Source of the DNA: an uncultured Bacilli bacterium
Lineage (GTDB): Bacteria; Bacillota_I; Bacilli_A; RF39; UBA660
Reading direction: 5' to 3'
Assembly (NCBI GenBank): GCA_934100165.1
Contig: CAKOPN010000005.1
Location: forward strand, 1 to 64,000
Length of the DNA: 64,000 nt
Shown here: piece by piece, positions 53,304 through 62,520 of the stretch
Numbering within the stretch: the stretch's first letter is position 1
Layout of the letters: each line of letters starts with the position of its first letter
Notes under the pieces: model-generated
The model's database searches: none
Seen by the model: only the letters and a program-made list of their open reading frames with translations
What the model was told of the DNA's origin: nothing
Translations under genes and position numbers: made by a program

Positions 53304-55184
53304 ATGGGATTACAAGCAGAAAGTTGGATCAATAATATACTAAGGACAATTTTAGCTGGCCTTGATTATGTTATTTATGGACTAATTAAAAACGTACTTT
53401 TTCTAACTTTTGACTTAGCTAATTTAACAACAAGCTCAAAGATATTAAATGGTATATATAGTCGTATATATGTACTTTTAGGAGTATTTATGGCTTTCAA
53501 ACTTTCTTTTTCATTCTTTCAATACATTGTTGATCCAGAATCAATGACAGGAAAAAGTGAAAAAGGTGTTGGAAAACTTATTTCACGTACAATAGTTATG
53601 CTTGTAGCACTGGTTGGTCTTCCAACAATATTATTTGGTGGTGGTGATGGTGAAGGCTTAATTCAGAGAGCTCAAAATGCATTTTTACCAATGCTACCTA
53701 GAGTTATCTTTGGAATAAGCGAAGATAGCGGTGTATCTGCAAGTAATGGTAATAACACTGAAGACATTACTAATGCTGCAAATACGATGGCAGCTTATAC
53801 GTTAGGTGCTTTTTTCGCACCGTCGCCGGATTTGGATAGTGTATGTGAAGGTCAATATGCCAATACACCATACATAACATCACTTGACCAATTTATTTCA
53901 AATGTTAATGTGAGTTGTAGAAACACTACTGGTAAGGGTGATAGTGCTAAATACTACAAATATAGTTATATATGCTTAATATCTACGGTAGTAGGACTAT
54001 TGTTAGTAATTATTTTGTTAGGAATTGCCTTAGACGTTGGAAAGAGAGTTTTCAAAATGATAATTTTACAAGCAATAGCACCAATTCCAATAATGTCGTT
54101 AATAGATCCAAAGTCAAGCAAAGATGGTGCTTTTTCACACTGGTTAAAGTCTTTAATTTCAACTTTCTTAGAAATATTTATTAAACTGGGTTTGGTATAC
54201 CTTGTGCTTATGTTTATACAGTACATTATAAGTGGAGGATTGTTTAGTAATTTTCCAAGTTTTAGTGGACCAAACGGAGTAATTAGAAGTTCATTCTTAT
54301 TTGTAACCTTGATAATAGCATTGCTCTTATTTGCCAAAGAAGCTCCAAAATTTATCAAGGATGCTATGGGAATTAAAGATTCAGGTGCTGGCTTTGGACA
54401 AGGAATGAGCGCTGCTATGGGAGCCATCGGTGGATTTATTGGTGGACGTGGTCTTGCTGGTATGGCAACAGGAGCAGTCGCAGGAGCTACAGCAGATCCT
54501 AAAGTTGGTGGTTACGCAGCAGGTCGTGACATAGCAGGTCAAATGAGAACAGGTGATAAAAACTGGAAAGGTGGTCTTACTAATGGCTTCATGAGAGGTG
54601 CAAGAAATCACCAAGGTACAAGAGAAGCAAGAAAACTTGGTGTAACTTCAGCAAGTTTGAGTGCTGCTAAAGATGCAATGAAGAAGGATGAAGAACGTGT
54701 TGAATCACTACAACAAGCATATGGTGAAGCAGTACAAAGCGGAGATGCAACTGCTATTGCCGAAGCAAGAACAAATTTAAATGCTGCTATCAAACAGTCA
54801 AAAGCCTCAAAGAAAAGATACGAAGGTATGGACAAAATTGCCGATACATTTGGTATAAAAACACCAAAACATGTTGAAATGAAACAAAATGGAAACCCAG
54901 TGTACAGAGGAAGAAGATCAGCAGCTAACCTTGCTGGCAAAGCTGGTAGTTGGATAGAGAATAGCAAAGTTGGTGCACCTATTAGAACAATTGATTCAGC
55001 AGTACAACAGCATAGAATTAATCAAGTAACAAGAGGTGCAGCATTTGGAGATGATTCAGCACTTGCAGAAAGAAGAGATGAACTAGATAGTAGAGGTACA
55101 TTACAATCAAAAACTGGTCGTCACTTTGCACCAAGAGGCTCAAATAACAATAATTCTGGCGGTTCTAGTGGAAGTAGTTCATAA
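53304..55184 (+). CDS. VirB6/TrbL-like polytopic T4SS membrane protein
   Basis: 626 residues. Five or more membrane helices lie in residues 15-355 (for example VLLGVFMAFKLSFSFFQYIV, ICLISTVVGLLLVIILLGIA and FLFVTLIIALLLFAKEAP). Between helices 3 and 4 there is an extracytoplasmic loop of about 90 residues with cysteines. After the last helix comes a Gly/Ala-rich stretch (AAMGAIGGFIGGRGLAG) and a long, charged, disordered C-terminal tail of about 230 residues. This matches VirB6/TrbL, the central channel protein of Gram-positive type IV secretion. The SD AAAGGAGTG is strong. Confidence 0.8.
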   Translation: MGLQAESWINNILRTILAGLDYVIYGLIKNVLFLTFDLANLTTSSKILNGIYSRIYVLLGVFMAFKLSFSFFQYIVDPESMTGKSEKGVGKLISRTIVMLVALVGLPTILFGGGDGEGLIQRAQNAFLPMLPRVIFGISEDSGVSASNGNNTEDITNAANTMAAYTLGAFFAPSPDLDSVCEGQYANTPYITSLDQFISNVNVSCRNTTGKGDSAKYYKYSYICLISTVVGLLLVIILLGIALDVGKRVFKMIILQAIAPIPIMSLIDPKSSKDGAFSHWLKSLISTFLEIFIKLGLVYLVLMFIQYIISGGLFSNFPSFSGPNGVIRSSFLFVTLIIALLLFAKEAPKFIKDAMGIKDSGAGFGQGMSAAMGAIGGFIGGRGLAGMATGAVAGATADPKVGGYAAGRDIAGQMRTGDKNWKGGLTNGFMRGARNHQGTREARKLGVTSASLSAAKDAMKKDEERVESLQQAYGEAVQSGDATAIAEARTNLNAAIKQSKASKKRYEGMDKIADTFGIKTPKHVEMKQNGNPVYRGRRSAANLAGKAGSWIENSKVGAPIRTIDSAVQQHRINQVTRGAAFGDDSALAERRDELDSRGTLQSKTGRHFAPRGSNNNNSGGSSGSSS

Positions 55185-55202
55185 AAGGGAGTGTGATATA
55201 TA

Positions 55203-55529
55203 GTGAATAATTATTTAATACCCGCAAATGCCAATAGAGGAAGACTAATTTTAGGGTACTTCAGGCCAATTGATTTAATTATCTTTCTAGTAGGAATTAC
55301 AGCAACACTAATTTTATTCTTAGTATTTCAGGATTATACCGACAGTACTTTGGTAGTTATAACTCTTATGCTTCCAGTACTTACAGCATTACTCTTAGTA
55401 TTACCAATACCATATCAACATAACGTATTGGTTCTTCTTACAGCTATATATAGTTTCTTTTGTGTAAATAGACAAAAATATGTTTGGAGAGGTTGGTGTA
55501 TGAAATATGACGACGAGACAAAGAAGTAG
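55203..55529 (+). CDS. PrgI family (VirB3-like) protein
   Basis: 108 residues with two helices (about 24-43 and 49-84 as a long pair) after the conserved-looking YLIPANANRGRLILGYFRPIDL, the start pattern of PrgI/TrbD/VirB3 proteins, which sit at the base of the channel beside VirB4. The start is GTG 55203. The gene overlaps the next by 23 bases, a tight coupling also seen between virB3 and virB4 elsewhere. Confidence 0.8.
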   Translation: MNNYLIPANANRGRLILGYFRPIDLIIFLVGITATLILFLVFQDYTDSTLVVITLMLPVLTALLLVLPIPYQHNVLVLLTAIYSFFCVNRQKYVWRGWCMKYDDETKK

Positions 55530-56058
55530 ATTTACAGAAGACTGGGTACCAGTTCAAAATATTACAAATGGAATGATAATCCTTAACAATCAAGAAAAAG
55601 TAACTGGAGTTAAAGTTGCTCCTAAAAATATATTTATATTGGATTATGAATCACAGCAATCAGTTTTGGTAAACTTGCAAAATATGTATAACCAAATAGA
55701 TTTTGAGTTTTGGTTAGTAGTAGCGGATAGACCAGTTGACATATCTGTGTATATGTCACAATTACAACTCCTTTATAATCAAGAGTCTTCACCAGCAATT
55801 AGAAAACTTATTGCTGAAGACATAGATAAAGGAAGTTCATTTATGAATAACAACGTTGTTGATACAGAATATTTCCTTCTATTTAAAGAAAGAGATATGG
55901 ATAGAATTCAAAGAAGAATAAGAATGCTTATAAATGCATTAGCAACAGCAGGACTTTCAGCAAAACAAACATCAAATGAGGATTTAAGAGTTATACTCGA
56001 TAACTTCTTAAATGGTGGAAAAACTACAGATTTTGGAACGGTGGTGGTTAATCAATGA
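55507..56058 (+). CDS. VirB4 N-terminal domain as a separate protein
   Basis: 183 residues. The content (WVPVQNITNGMIILNNQEKVTGVKVAPKN, then a domain ending in a helical pair) corresponds to the first part of TraC/TrbE/VirB4-type ATPases, before the nucleotide-binding part. The stop TGA overlaps the next ATG (ATGA), so the ATPase is translated right after. In most systems the two parts form one protein of about 800 residues. No Walker motif is present. Start ATG 55507 lies inside prgI. The split could be a real two-subunit form or a stabilised break. Confidence 0.75.
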   Translation: MTTRQRSRFTEDWVPVQNITNGMIILNNQEKVTGVKVAPKNIFILDYESQQSVLVNLQNMYNQIDFEFWLVVADRPVDISVYMSQLQLLYNQESSPAIRKLIAEDIDKGSSFMNNNVVDTEYFLLFKERDMDRIQRRIRMLINALATAGLSAKQTSNEDLRVILDNFLNGGKTTDFGTVVVNQ

Positions 56059-57848
56059 GTATGTTAAAGTTTAAATCACAAATTGCACCAAAAGGATTAC
56101 AATTTTATCCTAGTGAATTTTTTATAAGTGATAAATATGCTACTATATTAACAGTTGTATCATTTCCAAAATTTATTTCGCCAGGATACCTTTCAAGCAT
56201 AACAAATATGTCTGGTATTAAGATTGTTATCAAACATATTCCACTACCTTTTTCAGTAGTATCAAAAATGTTAAATAAGCAAATAGCAGACTTAAAAATT
56301 AAATATCAAGAAGAACATGATAGAACAATGCAAGAAAAATATCGTATGGACTATGAATCACTTGAGTCTTTCGTAACAATGTTAGCAGGAAGTCAAGCTA
56401 GAATATTCGATTTCCAAATGCATATTTTAATTACTGCAGATTCAAAAGAAAGTTTGGAACTTAAGAAAACAAATATTAAAAACTACCTAGATGCCATGGG
56501 AATGAAAGGAGTGGCATTAAGATTTGAGCAAGAAAAAGCTTTAAAATCAATGATTCCAGTATTTCCAAAGCAAGACATAGAAGAGAGAATAGGAACACCA
56601 ATCCCTTCAGTAACAATTGCTGCAATGTACCCATTTATCTTTGACAGCGTAAAAGATCCTGGATATGCAACGCTTTTAGGAGTTGATTTCTCAGGTGGTG
56701 TTATCTTGTTCAACCAATTCTTGTATAAAATAAGAAAAGAAAATAATAGAAACAATGCAAACCTTATCTTACTAGGTACATCAGGTAGTGGTAAATCAAC
56801 AGCAGCTAAACTTTTACTTAGAGGCCATATAAGAAATGGTTGCCAAATAGTAGCAATAGACCCAGAAAACGAGCTTGAAGAGATGACAAAAACATTTGGA
56901 GGAGACACAATCGACCTTGGTAAAGGTGGAGAATTCGGTATGATTAACCCACTTCAAATAGTAATTGATGCTGATGAAGATGAAATGAGACAGGGACTAG
57001 GATATACAGTCTTAACTCGTACACTACAGTTCTTAAAAGCCTTTATGAAATATTATGATCCATCAATTGAAGAAGATGTACTTACATTGTTTAGTGAAGT
57101 TGTTCAAGATACATACAAGCGTTTTGGAATTGACTTTGATAAAGACTTCTATAGCTATGGACCACAAGATTATCCAACATTCTCAGATGTTTATGAAACT
57201 ATAAAAGCAATACTTTTATCAATGACGGATAAAACACATGAACGTGATATAATGGAAAGACTTGAGTTAAAAATAAGACCACTTACCAAAGATTTAAAAT
57301 ACTATTTTGATGGTCATACAACTATAACTCATGATAGCGATTTTATTACATTTAACATTAAAGAGCTTATGAATGCTGATGAAAATATTAAAAATGCACT
57401 TTTCTTCAACATTTTGAAATATGCTTGGGGATTATGTTTGGACAAAGATGTTGATACAATTCTGATGGTAGATGAAGCACACGTTCTATTAAGTGATAGC
57501 AATACTCTAGGTGCAGACTTCTTAGCTCAAGTTCAAAGACGTGCTAGAAAATATAACACAGGAACGATTATAATTACACAACAACCAAGTGACTTTGCAG
57601 CGCCAAGTGTTCTAGTACAAGGTAAAGCAATATTCGATAATGCTTCTTACTACTTAGTAATGGGATTAAAGAAACAAGCAACAGAGGACTTAAGTCTGTT
57701 GATAGATTTAAATGATAATGAAAAAGAAAGTATTAAACAGTATTCACAAGGTGAAGCACTGTTCGTCTGTGGAAATAGACGTATGAGAATAAATGTTATT
57801 GTAACACCAGAAGAGCTATCATCATTCGGTAGTGGCGGAGGACTATAA
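56055..57848 (+). CDS. virB4: VirB4-type ATPase, main part
   Basis: 597 residues. It holds the CagE/TrbE/VirB middle domain and an HerA-FtsK-type ATPase. Walker A GTSGSGKST is at residues 241-249, followed by the typical IVAIDPENELEEM; Walker B LMVDEAHVL has Asp473/Glu474; RRARKYNTGTIIITQQPSDF is the conserved glutamine sensor region. VirB4 is the conserved energiser of type IV secretion and conjugation. It is the last gene of the cluster and is followed by a GNRA-loop terminator. The N-terminal VirB4 domain is in the overlapping upstream gene. No VirD4 coupling protein is encoded nearby. Confidence 0.92.
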   Translation: MSMLKFKSQIAPKGLQFYPSEFFISDKYATILTVVSFPKFISPGYLSSITNMSGIKIVIKHIPLPFSVVSKMLNKQIADLKIKYQEEHDRTMQEKYRMDYESLESFVTMLAGSQARIFDFQMHILITADSKESLELKKTNIKNYLDAMGMKGVALRFEQEKALKSMIPVFPKQDIEERIGTPIPSVTIAAMYPFIFDSVKDPGYATLLGVDFSGGVILFNQFLYKIRKENNRNNANLILLGTSGSGKSTAAKLLLRGHIRNGCQIVAIDPENELEEMTKTFGGDTIDLGKGGEFGMINPLQIVIDADEDEMRQGLGYTVLTRTLQFLKAFMKYYDPSIEEDVLTLFSEVVQDTYKRFGIDFDKDFYSYGPQDYPTFSDVYETIKAILLSMTDKTHERDIMERLELKIRPLTKDLKYYFDGHTTITHDSDFITFNIKELMNADENIKNALFFNILKYAWGLCLDKDVDTILMVDEAHVLLSDSNTLGADFLAQVQRRARKYNTGTIIITQQPSDFAAPSVLVQGKAIFDNASYYLVMGLKKQATEDLSLLIDLNDNEKESIKQYSQGEALFVCGNRRMRINVIVTPEELSSFGSGGGL

Positions 57849-57859
57849 TATAAAAAAAC

Positions 57860-57884
57860 AAAGCATCTAGAAATAGATGTTTTT
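57860..57884 (+). terminator. Terminator after the T4SS-like operon
   Basis: Stem CATCTA/TAGATG closed by a GAAA tetraloop, followed by TTTTTCTT. Confidence 0.75.
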
Positions 57885-57885
57885 C

Positions 57886-57914
57886 TTGTAATAATACATC
57901 TTTTAGTATATAAT
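57886..57914 (+). promoter_or_regulatory. Promoter of tig
   Basis: TTGTAA at 57886-57891, 17 bases, TATAAT at 57909-57914; a second TATAAT overlaps at 57914-57919. Confidence 0.65.
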
Positions 57915-57939
57915 ATAATGGAAATGTGGAGGTATATTT

Positions 57940-59202
57940 ATGGCAAATAAAAAAAATGAAAACGAAGTAGTAGTAAAAATCGAAGGAGAAAGTTGGAAAA
58001 AAGCCTTAGATAAAGCATTTGCAGAGAAAGTTAAAAAAGTAAATGTTGCAGGTTTTAGAAAAGGTAAAGTTCCACGTGATATATATGAAAAGAAGTTTGG
58101 AAAAGAAAGTTTATATTTTCCAGCTAGTGATTATGTAATTTCAGAAGCATATGAGAAAGCAATTAAGGACTCAAAATTAGTTCCAGTTGTACAACCTAAG
58201 ATTGAGATTAAGGATGTAAACGATGAAGCTATAGAATTTGTTTTCAAAATAATTACTAAACCTGAAGTAAAAATTAAAAAGTATAAAGGACTATCAGTAA
58301 AACCTGAAAAAGTAAAAGTAACTAAAGAAGAAGTTGAAACTGAAGTTGAACGTATGCTTGAAAAATACAGTGAAGTTCGTACTAAAGAAAAAGGAGCTTT
58401 AAAAGGGGGAGAAATAGCTATTATTGATTTCGAAGGATTTAAAGATGGAACACCATTTGAAGGCGGAAAAGCTGAAAACTATGAACTTGAAATCGGAAGT
58501 CATACATTTATTCCAGGATTTGAAGAACAATTAGTAGGAATGAAAACAGAAGAAGAAAAAGAAATTAAAGTTACATTCCCTAAAGATTATCCAGTAGAGG
58601 ATTTAAAAGATAAAGAAGTAACTTTTAAAGTAAAACTTCATGAAATAAAAGAAAAAGTTAAAAGAGAATTCGATAAAGAATTATTTGAAGATTTAGCAAT
58701 TGAAGGTGTTGATTCAAAAGAGACACTATATAAACACATTGAAGATGAAATCAAGGCACACAAAGAAATGCATGCTGAAAATGATTATGTTGATAAATTA
58801 TTAGAGACAGTAGCAAAGAATGTAGAAGTTGATATTCCAGAAGAAATGGTTGAAGAAGAAGTAGACAGAATGCTTGAAAGATATAATGAACAACTAAGAA
58901 GCCAAGGTGCATCAATCGAAATGTATTATGCATTTACTAAAACAACTGAAAAAGATTTAAGAGCAAGTATGGAAAAAGATGCTTACAACCATGTATTATA
59001 TCGTTTAATGCTTGAAGAAATTGCTAATATTGAAAAGATAGAAGTTACTGAAGAAGATTCAAACAAAGAAGCAGAAGAACTTGCAAAGAAATATAACATG
59101 AAGAAAGAAGAGTTCTTAAAAATGTTTGGTGGTTTAGAAATGATTCAGTACGATCTTGAAATAAGAAAAGTAATTGAATTATTAAAAGAATTAAATAAAT
59201 AG
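57940..59202 (+). CDS. tig: Trigger factor (ribosome-associated chaperone, peptidyl-prolyl isomerase)
   Basis: 420 residues. The N-terminal ribosome-binding domain carries VAGFRKGKVPRDIYEKKFG, a form of the GFRxGKxP signature. The FKBP-type isomerase domain (about 145-235) has ALKGGEIAIIDFEGFKDGTPFEGGKAENY and SHTFIPGFEEQLVGM. The C-terminal arms are long helices. It binds nascent chains at the ribosome exit. Standard length and its own promoter. SD GTGGAGG. Confidence 0.95.
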   Translation: MANKKNENEVVVKIEGESWKKALDKAFAEKVKKVNVAGFRKGKVPRDIYEKKFGKESLYFPASDYVISEAYEKAIKDSKLVPVVQPKIEIKDVNDEAIEFVFKIITKPEVKIKKYKGLSVKPEKVKVTKEEVETEVERMLEKYSEVRTKEKGALKGGEIAIIDFEGFKDGTPFEGGKAENYELEIGSHTFIPGFEEQLVGMKTEEEKEIKVTFPKDYPVEDLKDKEVTFKVKLHEIKEKVKREFDKELFEDLAIEGVDSKETLYKHIEDEIKAHKEMHAENDYVDKLLETVAKNVEVDIPEEMVEEEVDRMLERYNEQLRSQGASIEMYYAFTKTTEKDLRASMEKDAYNHVLYRLMLEEIANIEKIEVTEEDSNKEAEELAKKYNMKKEEFLKMFGGLEMIQYDLEIRKVIELLKELNK

Positions 59203-59212
59203 AAAAAGTTAT

Positions 59213-59242
59213 ATAGCCAGCATTGATTGCCGGCTATTTTTT
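59213..59242 (+). terminator. Terminator after tig
   Basis: Stem ATAGCC-GC/GC-GGCTAT with one mismatch (A opposite C), then six T. Confidence 0.7.
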
Positions 59243-59330
59243 ATCATATAGACCGAAAAGAAAGTTTAATAAGAACTTTTTTTTTTGCCTTTAATGTGCT
59301 ATTATATACATAGAATAGAGGGTGATTAAA

Positions 59331-59855
59331 ATGGAAGAAGAACAAATCATAAAAGAAGAATTAAAGAAAAATACAAAACAGGATATCTTGTGTTATATAG
59401 GAATAGCAGTAATATTTATTATGATATTTATTCCCCCAATATTTAGAATAGTATTTTATGATCCGACAAGCGAAAAAAAAGAAGTAGATGTTGTATATGC
59501 TAATTTGAAATGCTATAGAAGTTTTTATAGAGACGGAAAAACTATAGATATTAGAATTGAAAATAATTATAGAGATCTAATTGTGTTAAATTCAAAAATG
59601 ACGTTTAGTTATACTGATCCGGAAGAAGAGATAAGTGAAGTTACATATCTTAATGCCATAGAGCAACCAGGGGTAAAAAAAGAAAAACTAACAAATGGTT
59701 ATTCATATCAAATCGACTACGAAAATAATCCAGCTTTATACGATTTAAATGAACTAAGTGAGTACAATTTAACTGAACCAGCGCAAAGAAACTATTTTAA
59801 GACACAAAACTTTACTTGCGAACGTGACGTTAAGACTGTAAAGGAGGAAAAATAG
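59331..59855 (+). CDS. Hypothetical single-pass membrane protein
   Basis: 174 residues, family not recognised. A charged N-terminus (about 1-20) precedes one membrane helix (about 23-43, ILCYIGIAVIFIMIFIPPIF). A beta-rich outer domain of about 130 residues follows with two cysteines (YANLKCYRSFY and NFTCERDV), which could form a disulfide. ATG 59331 follows AGAGGGTG; a GTG at 59322 lies on the SD. It ends one base before the next gene, so it is co-transcribed with the sugar-phosphate mutase. Confidence 0.6.
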   Translation: MEEEQIIKEELKKNTKQDILCYIGIAVIFIMIFIPPIFRIVFYDPTSEKKEVDVVYANLKCYRSFYRDGKTIDIRIENNYRDLIVLNSKMTFSYTDPEEEISEVTYLNAIEQPGVKKEKLTNGYSYQIDYENNPALYDLNELSEYNLTEPAQRNYFKTQNFTCERDVKTVKEEK

Positions 59856-61229
59856 ATGCAAGTTACAAGTAATATAAATAAATATATCTTTAGAGGATAT
59901 GACATAAGGGGAGTTTATGGACAAGATTTAAACAGCGATGTAGCCTATACAATAGGTAGAAGTTTTGCAACTTATGTTAAAAAAATGGGAAAACAAGTTG
60001 CTATTGTTGGAAGAGATAATAGATATTCATCACTTGAACTTCAAACATCTTTGATTAAAGGTCTTGTAGATAGTGGCCTAGACGTTGTAGACTTAGGGCT
60101 TGTAACTACTCCAATGTATTATTATGCTTGTATTAAATTTGAAAATCCAACTGGAATAATGGTTACAGCTAGTCATAATCCAAAAGATGATAATGGCTTT
60201 AAATTTGCATTTGATGAACGTGGAAATGCAAGAGGAAAAATGATTGAAGAATTTAGAGATTTTACTTATGCTGGAAATTTTGATCAAGGAAAAGGTAGAA
60301 TTGCTAAATATAATATAGAGGAAGAATATATTGCACTATTTGAAGAATCATTAAGCTTTGGGCCAGGAAAGGTAAAGGCAATAATCGATTTAGGAAATGG
60401 TACGACTAGCATAATTGCTAAAAAGTTGTATGAAAAGTTTCCAATAGAATTAGAAGTTATCTTTGGTGATAGTGATCCAACTTTCCCAAATCATCATCCT
60501 GATCCATGTGTTCCAGAAAACTTAAAGGTTTTAAGTAAAATGGTAGCAGAAAGTGATGCTGATGTTGGACTTGCCTTTGATGGTGATGGAGATAGATTAG
60601 GTGTCGTTGATGAAAACGGTAACTATATACCAACTGATAAATATATGATAATGATAATAAGAGACATCATAAATAAAGTTGATAAAAAAGAATTTTTATA
60701 TGATGTTAAATGTTCTAAGTCATTAAGTGATGAAATAGAAAAACTAGGTGCAAAAGGCATATGCTATAGAACTGGTAATTCCTATACAAAGGCTAAAGTA
60801 AAAGATGACAATCTACCATTTGGAGGAGAATTGTCAGGACACGTATATTTTAATGATAAATGGCCTTGCTTTGATTCAGGATTATATGCAGGATTAAGAC
60901 TTTTGGAAATATTATCACATACAAATAAAAATGTAAGTGAGCTTTTGGAAGGAATAAATGAGTACTATTCAACACCAGAACTAAAGTTTGCATCACCTGA
61001 TGATAAAAAATTTGCTGTGGTGGAAAAAATTAAAAAGTATGCTATAGAAAAAGGATATGAAATCATAGATATAGATGGTGTAAGAGTTAATTTTAGTGAT
61101 GGTTGGGCACTAGTTAGAGCAAGTAACACTGGTCCAAATTTAACTGCAAGATTTGAAGCCAAAACAGAAGATAGATTAGAGAAAATTAAAAAGGAATTCA
61201 CTGATTTAATAGAAGAATATAACAAATAG
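59856..61229 (+). CDS. Phosphomannomutase/phosphoglucomutase
   Basis: 457 residues, the full alpha-D-phosphohexomutase fold in four domains. FRGYDIRGVYG starts domain 1; the catalytic phosphoserine is Ser106 in TASHNPKDDNG; the metal loop DGDGDR is at 242-247; the sugar-binding loop is GGELSGHVYF; and the C-terminal phosphate-binding stretch is VRASNTGPNLTARFE. It interconverts hexose 6- and 1-phosphates, feeding nucleotide-sugar synthesis for glycans such as those of the polysaccharide operon. The bifunctional (Man and Glc) ManB/AlgC-type class is most likely. SD AAAGGAGG. Confidence 0.93.
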   Translation: MQVTSNINKYIFRGYDIRGVYGQDLNSDVAYTIGRSFATYVKKMGKQVAIVGRDNRYSSLELQTSLIKGLVDSGLDVVDLGLVTTPMYYYACIKFENPTGIMVTASHNPKDDNGFKFAFDERGNARGKMIEEFRDFTYAGNFDQGKGRIAKYNIEEEYIALFEESLSFGPGKVKAIIDLGNGTTSIIAKKLYEKFPIELEVIFGDSDPTFPNHHPDPCVPENLKVLSKMVAESDADVGLAFDGDGDRLGVVDENGNYIPTDKYMIMIIRDIINKVDKKEFLYDVKCSKSLSDEIEKLGAKGICYRTGNSYTKAKVKDDNLPFGGELSGHVYFNDKWPCFDSGLYAGLRLLEILSHTNKNVSELLEGINEYYSTPELKFASPDDKKFAVVEKIKKYAIEKGYEIIDIDGVRVNFSDGWALVRASNTGPNLTARFEAKTEDRLEKIKKEFTDLIEEYNK

Positions 61230-61256
61230 TAGGTACTTAAAAAGTATCTACTTTTA
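61229..61256 (+). terminator. Terminator after the sugar-phosphate mutase
   Basis: Stem GTAGGTACTT/AAGTATCTAC (one G-U pair) with a short A loop and a T-rich tail. It starts at the last base of the stop codon. Confidence 0.7.
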
Positions 61257-61333
61257 TTTACAAATACTTGCTTAAAGCTTCTTTTGCATATATACTATTA
61301 AGTTACAAATACAAAGGAAGGAAACGTATAAAA

Positions 61334-61726
61334 ATGACAATAATAGAAAGCTATGACAACTTAAGTCAAAGTAAAATTGCAAGTGATGAAAATATAAGGA
61401 TCTATAGGGAACATATTGAAAGTTATATGGATACTTTAGAAAAATATAGATTAAGAAAAGAAAATATCGTATCTATTTTATCTCATCCAATAATAGCAGT
61501 AAAAGGAAGAATAGAGCTTGGAAGAGTAGAGGGGTTAAGTAAGAATTTTGAATCTGTGCTATCGAGGAGTATAGTAGGTTTTATGTATGAAGAAACAGGT
61601 GACTTAGAAGTTGATTTAGAAGAAGCTTGTAAGTATTACAAACCAAAGTATATAAGAGAGTTTATGTTAAATAATCCTGTAGAAAAGCCAAAAAGTTTAA
61701 AAGTTTCAAAAAAACGTGTTTATTAG
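61334..61726 (+). CDS. Small hypothetical soluble protein
   Basis: 130 residues, no family recognised. Mostly helical and charged, with no membrane segment; the C-terminal ten residues are basic (KSLKVSKKRVY). It lies between the mutase and yebC. ATG 61334 follows the SD AGGAAGGAAA, 12 bases upstream, rather than the earlier in-frame ATG at 61268 with no SD. Confidence 0.55.
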   Translation: MTIIESYDNLSQSKIASDENIRIYREHIESYMDTLEKYRLRKENIVSILSHPIIAVKGRIELGRVEGLSKNFESVLSRSIVGFMYEETGDLEVDLEEACKYYKPKYIREFMLNNPVEKPKSLKVSKKRVY

Positions 61727-61779
61727 TTTAATCATTTTTGTTATACTATTTAAGTAAAATATAAAAAAGAGGTGTTAAA

Positions 61780-62499
61780 ATGAGTGGACATTCAAAATGG
61801 GCTACAATTCACAGAAAAAAAGGTGAATTAGATGCAGCAAGAGGAAAAGTATTCCAAAAGTTAGCAAAAGAAATTTATGTTGCAGCAAGGGGAACAAACG
61901 GAGATCCGTTATCTAATCCAGGCCTTCGTGCTGTAATTGAAAAAGCAAGAGGAAGCAATATGCCTAAAGATAATATTCAAAAGGCAATTGACAAAGCCGT
62001 TGGAAATAATGATGGTGAAAGCTATGAACAAATAAGATATGAAGGATATGGTCCAAGTGGTGTCGCAATCATGATAGACTGCCTTACAGATAATAGAAAT
62101 AGAACTGCTATGCTTGTAAGAAGTACACTAACTAAACGTGGTGGAAATTTAGGTACAGATGGTTCAGTATCATACTTATTTGAAAGAAAAGGTGTAATAG
62201 TTATCGATAAAGTATTAGATGAAGATACAGTAATGATGACAGCACTTGATAATGGTGCATTAGATGTTATAACTAATGAAGATAGTTATGAAATCTATAC
62301 TTCACCAGAAGACTTTCTAAAAGTTAAAGATGCACTAGTAGAATTAGGTGTAAACGAGTTCTTAACAAGTGAAATAACATTTGTTCCAAAGAATTCAATA
62401 GAACTAGATGATGAAGCTAGTGAAAAGGTTATGACATTAGTAGAACAATTAGAAGATATTGATGATGTACAAAATGTTTATCATAATTTGAGTATATAA
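61780..62499 (+). CDS. yebC: YebC/PmpR family protein
   Basis: 239 residues. The start MSGHSKWATIHRKKGELDAARGKVF and the acidic loop GSNMPKDNIQKAIDKAVG are diagnostic. YebC-family members act as transcriptional regulators in some bacteria, and recent work links Bacillus members to translation of proline-rich stretches; which applies here cannot be told. Three-domain length is normal. The SD AAAAGAGGTG is strong. gpsA follows after 21 bases. Confidence 0.95.
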   Translation: MSGHSKWATIHRKKGELDAARGKVFQKLAKEIYVAARGTNGDPLSNPGLRAVIEKARGSNMPKDNIQKAIDKAVGNNDGESYEQIRYEGYGPSGVAIMIDCLTDNRNRTAMLVRSTLTKRGGNLGTDGSVSYLFERKGVIVIDKVLDEDTVMMTALDNGALDVITNEDSYEIYTSPEDFLKVKDALVELGVNEFLTSEITFVPKNSIELDDEASEKVMTLVEQLEDIDDVQNVYHNLSI

Positions 62500-62520
62500 A
62501 AGTAAATAACCGGAGGAAAA

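Noticed and set aside
53966..54967. Minus-strand open frames opposite the VirB6-like gene
   Set aside because: No SD or family features; the plus-strand gene has the expected VirB6/TrbL layout.
43290..57848. An integrative conjugative element
   Set aside because: No relaxase, coupling protein, integrase or flanking repeats, and the flanks are housekeeping genes in normal order.
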